This document shows, one piece after another, positions 1 through 7,535 of a stretch of DNA of 32,572 bases. Positions within the stretch are counted from its first letter, which is position 1; every line of letters begins with the position of its first letter. Origin of the DNA: a virus. The translations under genes were made by a program, and so were the position numbers. The DNA is taken from IMG/VR virus record IMGVR_UViG_3300035183_001033, positions 1 through 32,572 of that record; one strand, 5' to 3'. The notes under the pieces are model-generated. The model was not told the origin of the DNA and did not search any database. It saw only the letters and a list, made by a program, of their open reading frames with translations.

Positions 1-124
1 CCAGGTACACGTGCTTGCCCGCGGCCACGGCGTCGGCCGCCTGCATGGGGTGGAAGAATGGCGGGCTCTCGATGGCCACGGCGTCCAGGCCGGGCTGCTC
101 GAGCAGCTTGCGAACTGTCAGGGG
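1..124 (-). CDS. Host Gfo/Idh/MocA-type oxidoreductase, internal fragment
   Basis: The minus-strand frame encodes about 41 residues, including VRKLLEQPGLDAVAIESPP and AADAVAAGKHVYL. This matches the part of NAD(P)-dependent Gfo/Idh/MocA oxidoreductases where a conserved D-V/A-V-x-I-x-[ST]-P strand is followed by AL-x-AGKHV, usually continuing to CEKP. The fragment is cut by the window edge at its C-terminal side and by the phage end at its N-terminal side. The 29 bases beyond the other phage end do not continue this gene in any frame. It may be an interrupted host gene, or host DNA attached to a packaged genome. Confidence 0.75.
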
Positions 125-466
125 TGACCGCGGGAAGGGTAGTGGCGATGCGTGGGAAGGGTAGCGATGAGGAGGGATTGGCGAGCGCGAAAAGGGTGAA
201 GCGAACGGGCAGCGCGGGAGGCGCTCGAGGCGGGCGGAACAGGGGCTGAGGAGGCACCATTCGAGGGCCACGCGGCACATGTCGAGGTGGAGATGAGGAC
301 AGCTAGTGCAGGCTTCTAGGCTAGGGCGATGCGGAGCCAGAGTGGCCCATCCTCTGGAAGATCGCGGGGCTTCGGCGTGGGCACGGCCGAATTGCGGCGC
401 GGGCGTCGCGGCGGGGCCGCCGAGGGGCCGCGGCTGGGCTGGCAGCGCTGGAAAGCGGAAGGTCAT
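1..466 (-). CDS. Open frame running from the phage end into the host oxidoreductase fragment (doubtful)
   Basis: An ATG at 466..464 overlaps the stop of the 1221-residue gene in the ATGA fashion common in this operon. The frame stays open through the phage tip at 125 and enters the oxidoreductase frame without a stop, giving about 114 phage-encoded codons followed by about 41 host codons. The phage part starts MTFRFPALPAQPRPLG and becomes rich in Pro, Ser, Arg and Cys, with no recognisable domain. In G+C-rich DNA open antisense frames are common, so this may be chance. Otherwise 125..462 holds only the end boxes and GC-rich inverted repeats near 405..432. Confidence 0.25.
   Translation of the reverse strand, partial: MTFRFPALPAQPRPLGGPAATPAPQFGRAHAEAPRSSRGWATLAPHRPSLEACTSCPHLHLDMCRVALEWCLLSPCSARLERLPRCPFASPFSRSPIPPHRYPSHASPLPFPRSPLTVRKLLEQPGLDAVAIESPPFFHPMQAADAVAAGKHVYL
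125..197. repeat. Phage late-side terminus with putative transposase-binding boxes
   Basis: GGGAAGGGT boxes start at 132 and 154, exactly 22 bases apart, and each is followed by a GCGAT sequence. A weaker AAAAGGGT box ends at 197. In Mu, MuA binds 22-bp sites arrayed at each genome end, so these are the natural candidates for transposase sites. The first box sits at the same distance from the tip as the box at the opposite end. Binding itself is inferred. Confidence 0.65.
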
Positions 467-3400
467 TCTGTAAGGTCAGCCAGCGGCACCTCGACGTAGG
501 CCCCAGGAAAGGCGAGCAGGGCGAGTACGATGCTGTGTTCTGAGGAGAAAAAGCAGGGGTCGGAGCTGGGCAGGGGCTTGAAGGCGCCGAAGTCCCCCGC
601 GGGCGGCATGGGAGCGGTGAGCGTGCCCGCCTTCACAGCTTCGCAGGTGACGACGTTGTCCAGGAGCCGGTCCTGCTTCCATTTCCATGGGGTGTTCACT
701 CCGCTGCATTGCGTGCGAGGGTATTCATCGATGCGCCGATGGCGGACGCGCTCTTCGACGCGCTGGGCGACGCTGCCGATTGGCGCGATGGCCACGAGAT
801 CGCGGACATGTGGTGATACTGCATCCTCCCATCCAGGCGCGATAGTAACGCGCCATTGCGTGTCGCGGCGGAAGGAGACCAGGCACCAATTCGAGGTGTT
901 CGGGCAGCAGGTGAGGTCAGTGCCGTAGAGCGCCAGGAATGATGGCGGCGTAAAGGATTCGATCCAGCCGGAGTCGGCGATCAGCGTCGTCGCGGGCGGC
1001 GGTGTCTGTGCGTCAATCCAGGCCTGGAAGGTGGAGGAGTCGCAGGAGCCGCTGAGGCTATCCGGGGTGACGGAGCGCGCGCCTTGGTATTCGAGAATGC
1101 GGTATTCCCAGCGAAGTGGGATGTCGAGTCGAAGGCGTGTGAGAAGGTTGACCGCGCGGGCCAGGCGATTGTGGACGTCGGCGTAGATGACGGTATTGGG
1201 CAGCGGGCCGAATCCGATGGGCCGATCCGGGCGGATGGATTCCGGGAATGGGGCGATGGAGCGGTCGGCGAAGGCCTCGAAGAAAAGGGTCTCTCTGGTG
1301 TAATCGTAGAGCCCTGCGTCATTAGGATTACGGCAAGTGCGCTCGGCGCTGCTTGAACCGGCGACGAAGCCTTCGCAGATCGCGTCGAGCACCACCGCGG
1401 CGTGCGTGTAGGTCTCGGCGAGCACGCGGGTGTCGTGAGGATCGAGACGGTCGTTGGCGTCCTCGTAGGCTTCCGGCACCAGCTTTACCAGGATGAACCA
1501 AGGGAACACATTACCGTGCGGGACCGGGTATGGCGAGCCGCCGTAGCCGGTGTCGCCGATCTTCAGCGTGGCGTGCGCGCCGTCGCCGCGGACGTAGCGC
1601 AGGTATTCGCGTATCGCATTGTCGTCAGTTCGGTAATCCTCGGGCGATGTGGGATGAGTGCCGGCCAGGCGGGCCAGGTCATCGGAGGACCAAGTGAGCG
1701 GATTGGCGGGCACTGAGGCCGGGGCGTTTTCATGGCGGCGGAGCGGCGTGGTGAGTTCGAGCACCACGATCTGCTCGCCCGCGGCGTCGAATTCGAGGGT
1801 GCAGCGGCGCAGTTCGTAGGGCTTGGGGTAGAGCTGTCGGCTGCGTCGAAATCGCGTATCCGCGGAGGAGTTGGCTCCCGAGGAGTAGGTATATGCTGAT
1901 GGGGCTTCAGGATTGACGAATGTCGTTTGAATGCTCGGCGGATAAAGGGTCGTTTCGCCGGTGGTTTCGGGGATGGCGAAGGAGTAGGTCGCGTTGATGA
2001 ATTCACGCAGGGCGCCGCTCGATGGACTGCTGAAATGCTCGGGGGCGCCGAAGGTGAAAAAGTCGGCGTAGATGGATGGCTTCCAGAGGCTCGCTTCATC
2101 GGCATCATAGACGTGAGTCTGCAGGAGCATGACCCACTCATTGGTCCAGCCGCGCTTGAGCGCGGCGTGACGGATGCCGTCTTCGACCCAGGGCGCGCAG
2201 TCGCCGATCTGGGTCCATTCGGCGTCGGCGCCGGCGGTGAAAGTCTGGCCGGGGCCGTAGAGGCGGCCCTGGTATTGGACGCCGCCATTTGTGCCGCGTA
2301 CCAGATAGGTTTCGCCTTCGATCAGCTCGCCACTGGCAATCGAATGAGGCGGCGGCGCGATGCCTTCCCAGGGGTCGGCCTGGTCTAGCGGGTAGCCCGG
2401 GAGGCGCCGGCGGAAGCGCAGGCGCGCGGTGCCGAGGTGATCGAGTTCGTAACTGAGGAGCTGTTGGCGGCCGATGACGCGGATGAGGCGCGAGAGTCGG
2501 CGCCAGGCATGGTAGAGCGGGCTGTCCGTGATCTGATCGCCGATGGGGGCCGGGTATTCGCCCGAGATGCAGCCGCGCGCGTAGAGGTCGCGGACAATCC
2601 GCGCCGCGCGGTCGTATTCTGGGCCTTGAGGGTCGCGCGCGCCGTTCGCCGTGGCGAAGCGGGTGACGAGGTATTGGTCCCAGGATTGAGCGCGGTATTC
2701 CTGAATTTCGGCGGCTTCGGCCTGAATGATTCCGCCGCGATCCAAGGCCGGATAGGCGGAGAGCTTCGCAGTGAGGCGCCGGGGCTTGATGCCGTCTGGC
2801 AGCCAGACGAGCTTCGACGCGCGGCCGGAATCGTCAGGGGTAAGGGTTACGCTCGCGACGGCACGGCCGTCGGCGAACCAGGTGACGCCTACCGGCTCGC
2901 GGAGGCCGGTGGCCGAAGCGAGAAAGCCCGCGATGACGAAGCCAGGGTGCGGCGCCCAAGGGCCGGCCTCGCCGATCAGGGGCTGCTCGGCGCCGTTCGA
3001 GCCGCGCTCCCATTGGCAGGTCGGATAGACGGCCTGCAGTTCATTGCCGACGCGCACGCCGTAAGCCGGGGCGAGCGGGTATTGGCGCATCCAGAGTCGC
3101 TGCGTGTCCGCGGCGATCTTTTCGATGGAGAATGTGTCTGGCGTGCGCTGTGAGTCCGCGCCGCGAAATTCCGCGATGTACTGCCAGACATTCAGCAGGA
3201 GGTGAGGGTAAGGCCGATGGCGCGGCGCGGGGGCGCCGTCGTAGGGGCCTTCAACCCATTCCGACTTGTCGAGGCGGTCCACATAGACGCGACAATTTCC
3301 GGCGCTGTCGTAGGTGCCGTCCCAGATATAGAGGTACCAGGCGAACGGGAGATCGGCGACGTATATGACATGGCCGGCCGCGCTGTTGGGCGCGCCGCAT

Positions 3401-4128
3401 GGACAGGAGCCGGCGTAGGTGACGCGCGGACGGCCGCCGACGGTGGAGATGGTGCCGTGCAGTCCGGCGGTGCTTACATCAGCGCTGAGGGCCGTCCAGA
3501 AAAGGATGCGGTTAGGCCAGTTTTCGAAGGCATTTCCGGGCGGGCCACACCAGGGCGTAGTGGAATCCTGCTCGGGCTGCGGCTGCCAGCCGCCGTAGGA
3601 TTTGCCGTGCCACAAGAGCGGATGAAAGGCGAAGCGAAAAACGGTCTGCGCGGCCTCGAAGGCCGGGACGTATTGGGCCGAGCCGTCGGCGGTGATGGCG
3701 CCGCGCTGGAGCGCGCCGAGAATCCAGAGATCGCGATCGGACTGCGGCGGCTGGCCGGCGATGCGCATCGGGAAGAGCGCACTGAGGCGTTCGGCTTCGT
3801 CGGGGAGCTGCGGGTTGCCGAAGATGAACTGCGGCAGGACGGCGCCGAGATTCGCGCCTTCAGGCTCTCCTGGCCCGGCTTCTGGCCATTCGGCCAGAGG
3901 GAAGTGCGAGTAGAAAGACCAGAACTCTCCCTCGGATGGAAAGACCAGGCCGAGCCCATCGGCCGGATTCCGCACCAGGCGCGCGGAGTTGTAGAGCATC
4001 CATGCGACGCGCCAGGGGAAATCGGTGGCGAAGCGGAGGCGGTCGTTGAGCGCGCGGGCGAGCGAGCGCTGCTGGCGGCTGGTGATCGGCTCGCCGGGCG
4101 CGACCTCGATGGCGCGGGTAAAGGACAT
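463..4128 (-). CDS. Very large late structural protein of unknown fold (1221 aa)
   Basis: Last clear gene of the late operon and the longest in the phage; I do not recognise its family. The start MSFTRAIEVAPG leaves a 30-base gap to the upstream gene. The sequence is rich in Trp and Tyr. It has a Cys pair (CPCG, around residue 243) and a segment with GVTWFADGRAVASVTLTPD followed by a beta-rich stretch that could be an Ig-like domain. There is no signal peptide, transmembrane segment or catalytic motif that I can see. Its place downstream of the tape measure is where siphoviruses encode distal tail, tail-tip or receptor-binding proteins, and Mu-type baseplate genes are absent. A tail-tip or baseplate hub role is inferred from position and size only. 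Confidence 0.8.
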   Translation of the reverse strand: MSFTRAIEVAPGEPITSRQQRSLARALNDRLRFATDFPWRVAWMLYNSARLVRNPADGLGLVFPSEGEFWSFYSHFPLAEWPEAGPGEPEGANLGAVLPQFIFGNPQLPDEAERLSALFPMRIAGQPPQSDRDLWILGALQRGAITADGSAQYVPAFEAAQTVFRFAFHPLLWHGKSYGGWQPQPEQDSTTPWCGPPGNAFENWPNRILFWTALSADVSTAGLHGTISTVGGRPRVTYAGSCPCGAPNSAAGHVIYVADLPFAWYLYIWDGTYDSAGNCRVYVDRLDKSEWVEGPYDGAPAPRHRPYPHLLLNVWQYIAEFRGADSQRTPDTFSIEKIAADTQRLWMRQYPLAPAYGVRVGNELQAVYPTCQWERGSNGAEQPLIGEAGPWAPHPGFVIAGFLASATGLREPVGVTWFADGRAVASVTLTPDDSGRASKLVWLPDGIKPRRLTAKLSAYPALDRGGIIQAEAAEIQEYRAQSWDQYLVTRFATANGARDPQGPEYDRAARIVRDLYARGCISGEYPAPIGDQITDSPLYHAWRRLSRLIRVIGRQQLLSYELDHLGTARLRFRRRLPGYPLDQADPWEGIAPPPHSIASGELIEGETYLVRGTNGGVQYQGRLYGPGQTFTAGADAEWTQIGDCAPWVEDGIRHAALKRGWTNEWVMLLQTHVYDADEASLWKPSIYADFFTFGAPEHFSSPSSGALREFINATYSFAIPETTGETTLYPPSIQTTFVNPEAPSAYTYSSGANSSADTRFRRSRQLYPKPYELRRCTLEFDAAGEQIVVLELTTPLRRHENAPASVPANPLTWSSDDLARLAGTHPTSPEDYRTDDNAIREYLRYVRGDGAHATLKIGDTGYGGSPYPVPHGNVFPWFILVKLVPEAYEDANDRLDPHDTRVLAETYTHAAVVLDAICEGFVAGSSSAERTCRNPNDAGLYDYTRETLFFEAFADRSIAPFPESIRPDRPIGFGPLPNTVIYADVHNRLARAVNLLTRLRLDIPLRWEYRILEYQGARSVTPDSLSGSCDSSTFQAWIDAQTPPPATTLIADSGWIESFTPPSFLALYGTDLTCCPNTSNWCLVSFRRDTQWRVTIAPGWEDAVSPHVRDLVAIAPIGSVAQRVEERVRHRRIDEYPRTQCSGVNTPWKWKQDRLLDNVVTCEAVKAGTLTAPMPPAGDFGAFKPLPSSDPCFFSSEHSIVLALLAFPGAYVEVPLADLTE

Positions 4129-4158
4129 GCGCGCGCGGCCCGGTCAGCCGGGCGCGGA

Positions 4159-4575
4159 TCAGAGCGCCGGGTCGCCGGCCTCGATGACGATCACCTCGAC
4201 ATCGCAGGGGGCGGTGTTCGCGATGAGACTGAGCTTCGGGTAGCCCGAAGTCTGCGGCTTGAGACGCGCCATGAAAGGTTCGCCGGGCCGCATTCGGAAA
4301 AGGTCGGCGTAATTCGTGGCGTCCTTATAGGCGCGGGCGTCCACGTAGTTCGTGGCGTCGCGGTTGATCAGGAGGACCCAGTATTCCTTCGCGGTGCTGA
4401 CATCGCCGAGGAGGATGTCCTCGACGGTGGTGCCCACGTGCTGGGTGGTGTGATGCAGCACGGTGAGCGTGCTTTCCATGTTCTGGGTCTTCGAGGCGGG
4501 CGAGCCGTTGTTCGTGACGACCACGCCGTTCTTCGAGCCCTGGAGCTTGAATTGGATGGAGATTTCGTTCGCCAT
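4159..4575 (-). CDS. Small beta-rich tail-region structural protein
   Basis: 138 residues starting MANEISIQFKLQGSKNG, with alternating hydrophobic residues and few charged clusters, as in a virion beta-sandwich. It contains Leu/Ile-rich strands around ILLGDVSTAKEYWVLLINRD and a Pro-containing C-terminal half (KPQTSGYPKLSLIANTAP). No signal peptide or transmembrane segment. It lies between the 68-residue protein and the giant tail protein, in the distal tail block. No family recognised; tail completion or tip protein is a reasonable inference. Confidence 0.75.
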   Translation of the reverse strand: MANEISIQFKLQGSKNGVVVTNNGSPASKTQNMESTLTVLHHTTQHVGTTVEDILLGDVSTAKEYWVLLINRDATNYVDARAYKDATNYADLFRMRPGEPFMARLKPQTSGYPKLSLIANTAPCDVEVIVIEAGDPAL

Positions 4576-4604
4576 AGATATGAGGGTGGAGGTGGATCAA
4601 GAAA

Positions 4605-4811
4605 TCATGCCCAGCGCGCGACGCGGCCGCCGGAGACGGAGTCTTCGGCGGCGGAGCGGCGTTTCGCGGCGAGGGTTGTGCCGAGGGTGGTGCGCGCGGC
4701 GGTCATGCGCGCGCCGGGGCGGAGCGCGGCGCGGCGGATGCCGTCCTGCGCGGCGGAGAGGACCGCGGAGAGGCTGTTTTTTGGGCTGATGCGGCGGAGT
4801 TTGTCGCTCAT
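4605..4811 (-). CDS. Small basic hypothetical protein
   Basis: 68 residues, strongly Arg/Ala-rich (MSDKLRRISPKNSLSAVL...), with no recognised domain. Its ATG overlaps the stop of the upstream 286-residue gene (ATGA at 4811..4808), the translational coupling seen at many junctions in this phage, which is the main argument that it is real. Composition suggests a helical or disordered basic protein. Function unknown; probably a minor tail or assembly factor by position. Confidence 0.6.
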   Translation of the reverse strand: MSDKLRRISPKNSLSAVLSAAQDGIRRAALRPGARMTAARTTLGTTLAAKRRSAAEDSVSGGRVARWA

Positions 4812-5668
4812 GTGATTGGCGGGCCGTAACGCATGATGGTGTTCGGCGCGAGATAGGCGACGCCCTCGTATTCCTGGACGATGAGGAAGCGGCCGCCGCC
4901 GGTCTCTTCAACTTCCGGGCTGGCCTTGAGCCAATACCAGCCCGAGAGTTCGGCGGTGTTGATGATGACGGCGAGGCTCAGGCTGGTTTCGATGCGCTGC
5001 AGCGCATCGTAGGTGAGGATTCGGTTCGTGTTCTCGTGGATGGCGCGCAGGCGCGTCGCGCTGATGACTTCCTCGGTCTTGCGGAGCACCGGAATCGAGG
5101 CCTCATAGTGAGCATCCTCATCCGCGGCGAATTCGCGAAAGAGCCAGACTTCGATGTCCTTGAACTGGTCGCTCGAAAAACCATCCGGCCGCGCGGCAGT
5201 GCGGAATGAATCGGCGTCGGGCTTCTCATCGCGCTCGCCGCGCATGTATTGGCGGAGCGCGATGGCATAGGCCATCGCCTGCAGACGGAGGCGTTCTGGC
5301 CAGTCAGCGTCAGTGTCATGGAGCGGCTTGACGGAAGGATGCGCGAGCAGGCTGATGGGGACGCGATTGGTGTGCTTGGTCCACTTTCGCGAGATGAGGC
5401 CGTAGTCGGGATGCTCTGGCGGCAGGCGATGTCCGTCGGCGCCGGAGATGCCGAAGCCGATCTCCGCGGTGACGACCGAGTTGCCGTCGTCGGTCGGCAA
5501 GGAATGCTCAATTTCGAGGCTGGTGTAGCCGGAGAAATTGGCGAGCCACTGATTGACCGTGGCTTCATTGGGTCCAGCGGGGCCGGTCCAGGTTTCGACC
5601 GTCTCCCATCCGTTCGCGGTGGAAAAGCGGCGGCGCTCGCGGATTTTGGCCCAGGACTCGGGGATCAT
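4808..5668 (-). CDS. Tail-region protein of unknown family (286 aa)
   Basis: Starts MIPESWAKIRERRRFSTANG, one base after the stop of the tape measure gene. The N-terminal half carries NFSGYTSLEIEHSLPTDDG and an Asp/Pro-rich region. The middle, around LRLQAMAYAIALRQYMRGE, is probably helical. The C-terminus (GWYWLKASPEVEETGGGRF, YEGVAYLAPNTIM) reads like beta strands. Position directly after the tape measure is typical of distal tail proteins in siphoviruses. I cannot name the family; distal tail or hub-adaptor function is inferred from synteny. Confidence 0.75.
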   Translation of the reverse strand: MIPESWAKIRERRRFSTANGWETVETWTGPAGPNEATVNQWLANFSGYTSLEIEHSLPTDDGNSVVTAEIGFGISGADGHRLPPEHPDYGLISRKWTKHTNRVPISLLAHPSVKPLHDTDADWPERLRLQAMAYAIALRQYMRGERDEKPDADSFRTAARPDGFSSDQFKDIEVWLFREFAADEDAHYEASIPVLRKTEEVISATRLRAIHENTNRILTYDALQRIETSLSLAVIINTAELSGWYWLKASPEVEETGGGRFLIVQEYEGVAYLAPNTIMRYGPPIT

Positions 5669-5669
5669 G

Positions 5670-6935
5670 TCATTCCTCCCATTCCACCTTGAGACCGCGG
5701 TTCAGGGTGGCGCGGATTTCACGGAGTTCCTCGAGCATAGATTTCGAGGTATTGATCTGCGTGTTCCAGAGGCGCCAATCCTGGGCGTTAAGGAATAGGC
5801 CGCGCGATGCGAGAGCGCTTTCCGGGGCGTTGAAATCGAAGGCGAGTTCGCGCCGTTTTTTTTGCGGCTGCGGCGGCGTGTAAGTGCCGGCGGTGCGCTC
5901 GGGTGGTAGCTCCAATCCTTCGCCGGCCGCTTGACGTTTTATTGCCTCATTTAAATCGGAGAGAGTTTTCAATTTGGGTTCCATAACGCCCTCCCAGAAG
6001 GATTTAAACAAATCCATTACAATTCCAAGACGAAATCCAAAGTTAGGCATTTTGGATTCGGCATTTTTTTGCATGGTTTCCGTCAACAGGCTAACCGATT
6101 TCATCTTGCGGATTTCATTCATTAGGTTTCTGAACTCAATGATGCTGCCGACCCTATCGGCCTGCTTGATGATGTCGTCGAGTTCCCCCAGAGCTCCGGG
6201 GGCCTTTAGAATCGCCGCAAAAAGCTGACGGTACGATTCGCCGAAGATTTTGCGGAGGGCTGGGTCATCTTCAGGGCGCGGGCCGGCGCGGCCTAGGGAT
6301 TGGACAATTCGGCGGGCGAGTGTGAGGTTGGAAACATCGCCCTGGATGTCGGCTTCGGAAAGGCCAAAGGTGGTGAGCAGTTGGACGGCTTCGGCATCCC
6401 CGCCCAGCGCACGGCCGCGAACATTAGCGAGGGAGAACAGCGCGCGCATGACTCCGCGCTGCGGGACGCCTGCGGCGCTCGCTCCGAAGCGAAGCGCGAG
6501 GGCCTCTGCACGATTGGTCCCGATCAGTTCAGCGAGATCGCCCATGGCGTCTGCGAGGCGGAGGCCGGCCTGGATGGCCTCCTCGAAGGCGTTGACCATG
6601 CCATGCACCGTGGAGATGAGCATCTCCCCGGCAGCCGCGCCAATGAAGCCTCCGGCCGCCGCGCCGAGACCAACCGAAGAAATCCGCTCGCGAATAGCGC
6701 CGATTCCCGTGGCATTGATGAGGCCGGAGCCGAAGGCGCGGAAGAAATTGGCCTGCTGACGCGCAAGTTGAGTGGCCTGCTGCTGAGCGCGCACTTGCTG
6801 CTGCCAGGCCTCAGCGATGCCCTGTTGAGCGGGCAGGGCTTGACGCTGCAGTTGCGTGAGTGAAGTGAGGGCCTGGCGCGCGGCCTCGATCTGCGTTTCC
6901 GCCGTGATGACGATTTTGAGTTCGTTGTCGGGCAT
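5670..6935 (-). CDS. Short tail tape measure protein
   Basis: 421 residues. The N-terminus has a Gln/Ala-rich coiled coil (about 12-66: QALTSLTQLQ, QQQVRAQQQATQLARQQ), followed by a Gly/Ala-rich hydrophobic stretch (about 87-117: GLGAAAGGFIGAAAGEML), the usual layout of tape measure proteins. It lies immediately after the frameshifting tail chaperone pair, the most conserved position for this gene in long-tailed phages. At roughly 1.5 angstrom per residue it predicts a tail of about 60 nm, short for a siphovirus. Base composition dips in its C-terminal third (about 5930..6240), which is noticeably more AT-rich than the neighbours and could mark recombination. Confidence 0.85.
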   Translation of the reverse strand: MPDNELKIVITAETQIEAARQALTSLTQLQRQALPAQQGIAEAWQQQVRAQQQATQLARQQANFFRAFGSGLINATGIGAIRERISSVGLGAAAGGFIGAAAGEMLISTVHGMVNAFEEAIQAGLRLADAMGDLAELIGTNRAEALALRFGASAAGVPQRGVMRALFSLANVRGRALGGDAEAVQLLTTFGLSEADIQGDVSNLTLARRIVQSLGRAGPRPEDDPALRKIFGESYRQLFAAILKAPGALGELDDIIKQADRVGSIIEFRNLMNEIRKMKSVSLLTETMQKNAESKMPNFGFRLGIVMDLFKSFWEGVMEPKLKTLSDLNEAIKRQAAGEGLELPPERTAGTYTPPQPQKKRRELAFDFNAPESALASRGLFLNAQDWRLWNTQINTSKSMLEELREIRATLNRGLKVEWEE

Positions 6936-6938
6936 GGC

Positions 6939-7531
6939 TCAGCGGCGGCCGGAGATTTGGTCGCGGAGTTCGTCCCAGAGTTCGCGGAGTTGTTCGCGGC
7001 TGGCGCGGTCGCGGCCAAAGACGGCGACGGCGACGGCGGCGGCCACGCGGAGCATCCGCAGATCGGCCGCGGCCTGTCGGCGGCGCGCGGCGGCGGCGAG
7101 GAGATTGAGTTGGGCGAGGCTCATGCGTGATGCTTCGTCGAGGGAGAGGCCGATGTCGGCGGCGCATTCGGCGACGGCGTCGGCGAGGCCAAGGCGACGA
7201 GCTCCGGCGGCAGGAGATGCCGCTGCAGGCTGATGCGCCGTTGCAACCACTGCCCGAAAAAATCCAGGTTCAATTGGTCGCCGAGGCGCAGGATTTTCGA
7301 GAGTTCAGACCAGGAGAAATTGTCGGCCCAGCCTTTCGGTTTCTCGCAGAGGAATTCGGCGAGCGCCGCGTCATCCATGAGGAGTTCGAGGTAGCGCGGA
7401 TATTCTCGCACTGGCACGAGGCGGACGCGGGCGGTCTCGGATTCTCCGTCGAGGCGCAGCAGGGAGATTTCCTCGCCGCCGAGCAAGGTCTGCATGGGCG
7501 AGGGGCCGACCGGTGACGTGGGGGCGGGCAT
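6939..7531 (-). CDS. Tail assembly chaperone, -1 frameshift fusion product (gpGT-like)
   Basis: Two overlapping minus-strand frames precede the tape measure gene: 7531..7121 (frame 0) and a frame ending at 6939 (-1 relative). They can be joined at the heptamer T-TTT-TTC at 7262..7256. The predicted fusion has 92 residues of the first frame, then RAVVATAHQPAAA and the rest of the second frame, about 197 residues in all. In lambda, gpG and gpGT are made this way and chaperone the tape measure during tail assembly. The second frame has no good start of its own (GTG at 7250 just after the slip site), which favours frameshifting. The C-terminal half is helical and Ala/Arg-rich. Confidence 0.75.
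7121..7531 (-). CDS. Tail assembly chaperone, unshifted product (gpG-like)
   Basis: 136 residues from ATG 7531, four bases after the SGNH hydrolase stop. The body (EISLLRLDGESETARVRL, EYPRYLELLMDDAALAEFL, LSKILRLGDQLNLDFFGQW) has the acidic/helical character of lambda gpG-type chaperones and is similar in length to gpG (140 residues). After residue 92 the unshifted frame ends in a Pro/Ser tail (LASPTPSPNAPPTSASPST) of low complexity. This product would normally be the more abundant one; relative amounts cannot be judged from sequence. Confidence 0.75.
   Translation of the reverse strand: MPAPTSPVGPSPMQTLLGGEEISLLRLDGESETARVRLVPVREYPRYLELLMDDAALAEFLCEKPKGWADNFSWSELSKILRLGDQLNLDFFGQWLQRRISLQRHLLPPELVALASPTPSPNAPPTSASPSTKHHA
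7256..7262 (-). promoter_or_regulatory. -1 ribosomal frameshift slippery heptamer TTTTTTC
   Basis: On the minus strand the sequence reads GAT TTT TTC GGG CAG, so the heptamer is phased X_XXY_YYZ in the frame that starts at 7531 (codons 91 and 92 are both Phe). Slipping back one base leads directly into the open frame that ends at 6939. Phase and position before the tape measure gene fit the conserved tail-gene frameshift. A downstream RNA structure was not resolved. Confidence 0.75.
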
Positions 7532-7535
7532 GGGA

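Noticed and set aside
3202-4815. 537-residue plus-strand open frame
   Set aside because: It lies antisense to the giant tail protein and three downstream-coupled genes. Its Arg/Gly/Ala/Glu composition is typical of shadow frames in G+C-rich DNA.
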